Assembly (NCBI GenBank): GCA_035696925.1
Contig: DASSDW010000267.1
Coordinates: 1-6,213 of the forward strand
Reading direction: 5' to 3'
Source of the DNA: JAJNBA01 sp035696925
GTDB taxonomy: Bacteria > Actinomycetota > UBA4738 > HRBIN12
DNA length: 6,213 bases
In this document: piece after piece, positions 3,249 through 6,213 of the stretch
Layout of the letters: each line of letters opens with the position of its first letter
Numbering within the stretch: position 1 is the first letter of the stretch
Position numbers and translations under genes: made by a program
The notes under the pieces: generated by a model
Databases searched by the model: none
The model's input: the letters and a program-made list of their open reading frames with translations, nothing else
What the model was told of the DNA's origin: nothing

Positions 3249-5891
3249 ATGTCGCCCGGCGGGAACCTTCCAACCGGAACCCTGACGTTCCTGTTCACGG
3301 ACATCGAGGGCTCCACTCGCCTGCTCCAGGAGCTGGGCGAGGGGTACCGCCGTGTTCAGAACGATCATGCCGAGATCATGCGCAAGGGGATCGCGGAGGG
3401 AGAGGGGGTCGAGATCCGAACCGAGGGCGATTCGGTGTTCGCGGTCTTCACGACGCCGTCCGGAGCGGTTCGCGCCGCCGTCGCCGCGCAGCGAGGGCTG
3501 GCCGCCCACGCGTGGCCGCACGGTCTACCACTACGGGTGCGGATGGGGATGCACACCGGCGAGGCGGTCCTCGGCGGAGACGACTACCTAGGCATCGACG
3601 TCAACCGCGCGGCGCGGATCGCCGCCGCTGGTCACGGCGGCCAAGTGCTCCTCTCAGACGCGACTCGCGGCCTCGTCGAACAAGCGCTGTCGGAGGGGGT
3701 GCGCCTCCGCGATCTGGGCGAGCGCCGACTCAAGGATCTCGCGCTCCCGATGCGGATCTACCAGCTGGACATCGACGGCCTCATCGACGAGTTTCCGGAG
3801 CTGAGCACCCTCGACGCCCGCCCGACGAATCTTCCGATACAGCTCACGACCTTCGTCGGGAGGGACGGAGAGATAGAACGGGTCGCTGGCCTGCTCGCGG
3901 AGCATCGTCTCGTGACGTTGACGGGGGCCGGGGGGTCGGGCAAGACGCGTCTGGCTCTCCAGGTCGCCGGGGAGCAGCTGGGCAACTTCCGCCACGGAGC
4001 GTTCTTCGTCGACCTCGCAGCGATCCGTGATCCGGCCCTGGTCCCTTCTACGCTGGCACAGGCACTAGGGCTGCGCGTCGCGCCGGGGGGTGACCCGCTG
4101 GCTGCCGCCAGGGGCCACCTTCGCGAACGCGAGCTGCTCCTGGTTCTCGACAACTTCGAGCAGGTGTCCACAGGGGCGGCGGTGATCGAAGATCTCCTCG
4201 CGTCTTCAGCCAAGCTTCGGGTTCTCGTCACGAGCAGGATGGCGCTCCGCGTCTACGGGGAGCAGGAGTTCGAGGTCCCTCCGTTCGATCTCCCCAAAGC
4301 CGAAGGTGGGATGGATGAGCTCTCACGATCCGAAGCGGTGCTGCTCTTCGTCGACCGCGCCCGAGCGGTCAAGCCCAACTTCGAGCTCACGGTGGCGACC
4401 GCTCCCACGATCGCCGCGATCGTGACGAAGCTCGACGGGCTGGCGCTCGCGATCGAGCTGGCCGCGAGCCGCGTTCGCATCCTCACCCCGAAGACCATCC
4501 TGTCCCGGCTCGATCAACGCCTTTCGCTTCCGGCGGGTTCTGGGCGAGGCCGGCCCGAGCGGCAGCAGACCCTTCGAGCCGCCATCGAATGGAGCTACGA
4601 CTTGCTCGGGGAGCACGAGCGGCGGGTGTTCGCCCGGCTGTCCGTGTTCCCCGGCGGGTGCTCGATCGAGGCGGCCGAAGCGGTCGCAGGATCCGAGGAT
4701 GCGGGGGTCGCGGTGCTCGACGCGGTGGAAGCCCTCGTCGAGCAGAGCCTCATTCGACAGGTCGAGGCGGCCGAGGGTGATTCCCGGTTCCGGATGCTGG
4801 AGACCATCTCGGAGTACGGAGGCGAGCGGCTCCGCGAGGAGTTCGATGCCGACGACACCTGCCGGCGTCTCGCCGAGTTCCTCCTCAACTTCGCGGAGGA
4901 GGCCGAGCCCCATCTGCTGATGAAGGAGCAGGCAGTGTGGCTCGATCGATGCGAGCAGGAACGTCCCAACCTGCGAGCGGCGATCCGCTGGGCCCTCGAG
5001 ACAGGGGAGGCCGACATCGGGCTTCGGACCGTCACCGCGCTGTGGCGGTTCTGGCACCAGCGGGGTCCATTGTGGGAAGGTCGCCAGACTCTCGATGAGC
5101 TTCTCGCACTCGGGGGGTCGCCGGAGATCCGCGCACGTGCCCTGAGCGCCGCCGGCGGTATGGCCTGGTGGGGCGGCGACAGCTCCGCGGCACAGCGATA
5201 CCACGAGGAGGCGCTCCCCCTGTTCCGACAGATCGGGGATCGGCGAGGGGAGATGGAGTGCCTCCAGAGCTTGGCCACGGCGATGACCTTCGGCGCCGGA
5301 GGCCCGGTCGAAGAGCGGCTCCGCGAGAGTCTGGCGATCGCCGAGGAGCTCGGTGACCGGAACGGGGCCGCCTTCGCGAACTTGGGGATGGGACGCCTCA
5401 TCGCGCTGGCCCAGGGCGATCCCGCGACCGCGATCCCGATCATGGAGCAGGCGCTACGCGCGTTCGACGAGCTCGGCAACCTACAGGGGTTGGCCGAGTG
5501 TCTCGTCTCGATAGCCCACGCCTCGCGACGTCTCGGTGAGCCTGCCCGGGCCAGAAGCAACTACCTTCGTGTCATGGATATGCAGGCGGTCGCGGGGAAT
5601 CGTGCCGCAGTCACGGGCATGCTGTTCTTCCTTTCGAGCGTGGAGGGAGAGCTGGGGCGGCATGAGCGGGCCGTCCGGCTCTGGGCTGCCGCGGACTCGG
5701 CCCGGGAGATCACCGGGCACTTGTCCCCGCCCGCGGCCCAGGGCATGATCGGCGACCCTATAGCCGTCGCGCGCCAAGCCATCGGCGACAAGGCGGTGGA
5801 GCGCGCCCTCACAGCGGGCAGGGCGATGGATCACAACGTAGCTGTGGCCTATGCGCACGAGAGGGAACCCACCGAAGGCCCGGGAACATGA
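3249..5891 (+). CDS. Class III nucleotide cyclase-STAND ATPase-TPR fusion protein (880 aa)
   Basis: Residues 10-175 form a class III adenylate/guanylate cyclase domain: metal-binding Asp18 (FTDIEGST) and Asp61 (EGDS), base-contacting Asp112, and transition-state Asn119 and Arg123 (VNRAAR). The usual adenine-selecting lysine is Arg57. From about 200 follows a STAND/NB-ARC-like ATPase with FVGR, Walker A GAGGSGKT (226-233), Walker B LLLVLDNFEQ (Asp301) and a TSR motif (328-330). A winged-helix segment covers about 435-535, and TPR-like helical repeats about 625-840. Many relatives (the type of Mycobacterium tuberculosis Rv1358 and Rv2488c) end in a LuxR helix-turn-helix; this one does not. The ATG at 3249 is chosen because the cyclase motif follows at once and the promoter abuts it; an in-frame TTG at 3204 lies inside the promoter. 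Likely a cytosolic sensor coupling ligand binding by the repeats to ATPase switching and cyclic nucleotide output (inference). It is the only clear gene between the tRNA-derived repeats. Confidence 0.92.
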   Translation: MSPGGNLPTGTLTFLFTDIEGSTRLLQELGEGYRRVQNDHAEIMRKGIAEGEGVEIRTEGDSVFAVFTTPSGAVRAAVAAQRGLAAHAWPHGLPLRVRMGMHTGEAVLGGDDYLGIDVNRAARIAAAGHGGQVLLSDATRGLVEQALSEGVRLRDLGERRLKDLALPMRIYQLDIDGLIDEFPELSTLDARPTNLPIQLTTFVGRDGEIERVAGLLAEHRLVTLTGAGGSGKTRLALQVAGEQLGNFRHGAFFVDLAAIRDPALVPSTLAQALGLRVAPGGDPLAAARGHLRERELLLVLDNFEQVSTGAAVIEDLLASSAKLRVLVTSRMALRVYGEQEFEVPPFDLPKAEGGMDELSRSEAVLLFVDRARAVKPNFELTVATAPTIAAIVTKLDGLALAIELAASRVRILTPKTILSRLDQRLSLPAGSGRGRPERQQTLRAAIEWSYDLLGEHERRVFARLSVFPGGCSIEAAEAVAGSEDAGVAVLDAVEALVEQSLIRQVEAAEGDSRFRMLETISEYGGERLREEFDADDTCRRLAEFLLNFAEEAEPHLLMKEQAVWLDRCEQERPNLRAAIRWALETGEADIGLRTVTALWRFWHQRGPLWEGRQTLDELLALGGSPEIRARALSAAGGMAWWGGDSSAAQRYHEEALPLFRQIGDRRGEMECLQSLATAMTFGAGGPVEERLRESLAIAEELGDRNGAAFANLGMGRLIALAQGDPATAIPIMEQALRAFDELGNLQGLAECLVSIAHASRRLGEPARARSNYLRVMDMQAVAGNRAAVTGMLFFLSSVEGELGRHERAVRLWAAADSAREITGHLSPPAAQGMIGDPIAVARQAIGDKAVERALTAGRAMDHNVAVAYAHEREPTEGPGT

Positions 5892-5988
5892 GCGGGGTTG
5901 CCCTGCTCGTTTGCCCGCCGGGGGTCCTCGGATACGGCCACGGAGCCCAGAAAGATCATCGGGCCGCCGCCGGAGACCTGCGGATTCG

Positions 5989-6061
5989 TGGGCGCTGAGG
6001 GACTCGAACCCCCGACCTTCGCCTTGTAAGGGCGACGCTCTTCCAGCTGAGCTAAGCGCCC
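5989..6061 (-). tRNA. tRNA-Val (anticodon UAC)
   Basis: The 73-base gene folds into a complete cloverleaf: acceptor stem GGGCGCT/AGCGCCC, D stem GCTC/GAGC with an eight-base loop, anticodon stem TCGCC/GGCGA with loop CTTACAA, and T stem GGGGG/CCCTC with loop TTCGAGT. The anticodon TAC reads GUA valine codons. The 3' CCA is not encoded. Its first ten bases overlap the stop end of the zinc-ribbon gene. A GATAGT hexamer eight bases upstream (6075-6070) may be its -10 element, which would then lie inside that gene. The 3' part is duplicated at 2944-2991. Confidence 0.97.
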
Positions 6062-6213
6062 GCACCACCACTATCGGCATGCCCGCACGCTCGGCACACC
6101 ACATCTCCCAGGGTGACGGACAAGCGGGTGGAGCCGCAAGCCTCGCACCGATCCAGGCTCTCCTGCCAGTCGGGGCGGTCGTGTTGGCAGTCCGGACAGA
6201 TCAGGACCTGGAC
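6052..6213 (-). CDS. Zinc-ribbon protein, C-terminal fragment
   Basis: The last 53 codons are present; the start lies beyond the right edge. Three cysteine pairs are visible: ICPDC, CEACG and VCRACGH, counted as Cys6/Cys9, Cys23/Cys26 and Cys40/Cys43 from the window edge. The first two pairs, 13 residues apart, make a classical zinc ribbon; the third with His45 may belong to a second. Spacing of this kind is found in many small actinobacterial proteins and at the ends of larger enzymes, so no specific function is assigned. The TAG stop falls on tRNA positions 8-10, so gene and tRNA overlap by ten bases on the same strand. Conserved Cys-x-x-Cys spacing is the evidence that the frame is real. 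Confidence 0.62.
   Translation of the reverse strand, partial: VQVLICPDCQHDRPDWQESLDRCEACGSTRLSVTLGDVVCRACGHADSGGAGA

Larger units (their letters stand above)
2944..6035. mobile_element. Candidate tRNA-Val-bounded integrated segment (~3.0 kb), no integrase
   Basis: The 48-base direct repeats lie 3044 bases apart. The intact tRNA points leftward, so an element entering its 3' half would lie to its left and displace the old 3' end to the position where the remnant is found; the geometry is correct. Between the repeats there is one clear gene (the cyclase-ATPase) and no recombinase, excisionase or replication gene. It could therefore be a decayed island, an element mobilised in trans, or a tandem duplication of a tRNA 3' end with later insertion. 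The border repeat is solid; the interpretation as a mobile element is inference. Confidence 0.4.

Noticed and set aside
3088..3285. 65-residue plus-strand frame starting MHDREAIIDRLRRHEE
   Set aside because: Its first half looks helical and loosely like a helix-turn-helix, but it has no ribosome binding site, loses protein-like composition after about 40 residues, and runs across the promoter and start of the cyclase gene.
4323..5560. Two long minus-strand open frames (4323-5204 and 4595-5560) inside the cyclase-ATPase gene
   Set aside because: Both lie antisense to a gene with clear motifs; their compositions look like reverse-strand artefacts of high-GC coding sequence.
5481..6104. 207-residue minus-strand open frame covering the tRNA and the end of the cyclase gene
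   Set aside because: It translates the tRNA-Val gene into the familiar spurious peptide SSAGRASPLQGEGRGFESL and runs antisense to a well-supported gene.

Overview
The window is GC-rich, with canonical AGGAGG-type ribosome binding sites, one probable leaderless promoter, and an actinobacterial style of signalling protein. These point to a member of the Actinomycetota, perhaps an uncultured soil lineage. That assignment is inference; nothing in the window fixes the species.

Left part (1-1171) is read on the minus strand. It holds the 5' end of a DUF1801-like gene that runs off the window, and a translationally coupled pair: a four-helix DUF6529-like membrane protein and a 67-residue single-helix protein. 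Further upstream is a 25-residue single-helix membrane peptide with a perfect ribosome binding site. After a 384-base non-coding stretch, the plus strand carries an unrecognised six-helix membrane protein (1556-2251), a strong hairpin, and a small unknown gene (2534-2815) that may be coupled to a 37-residue ORF (2808-2921).

Right part (2944-6061) is the most notable. An intact tRNA-Val(UAC) gene lies on the minus strand at 5989-6061. Its 3' portion, from the first base of the anticodon stem to one base past the end of the gene, is duplicated in the same orientation at 2944-2991 (47 of 48 bases identical). This is the arrangement left when an element integrates into the 3' half of a tRNA gene. 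The roughly 3.0 kb between the copies holds a single clear gene and no integrase. That gene (3249-5891) encodes an 880-residue fusion of a class III nucleotide cyclase domain, a STAND/NB-ARC-like ATPase, a winged-helix segment and TPR-like repeats. It lacks the C-terminal LuxR-type helix-turn-helix found in many relatives.

The cyclase gene is preceded by about 250 bases full of inverted and direct repeats and by a promoter placed so that transcription would start at or next to the ATG. At the right edge a zinc-ribbon gene enters from outside the window on the minus strand and ends inside the first ten bases of the tRNA gene. The working picture is a minimal tRNA-bounded cassette carrying one self-contained sensor and second-messenger protein. 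Its function, whether regulation or defence, cannot be decided from sequence alone.
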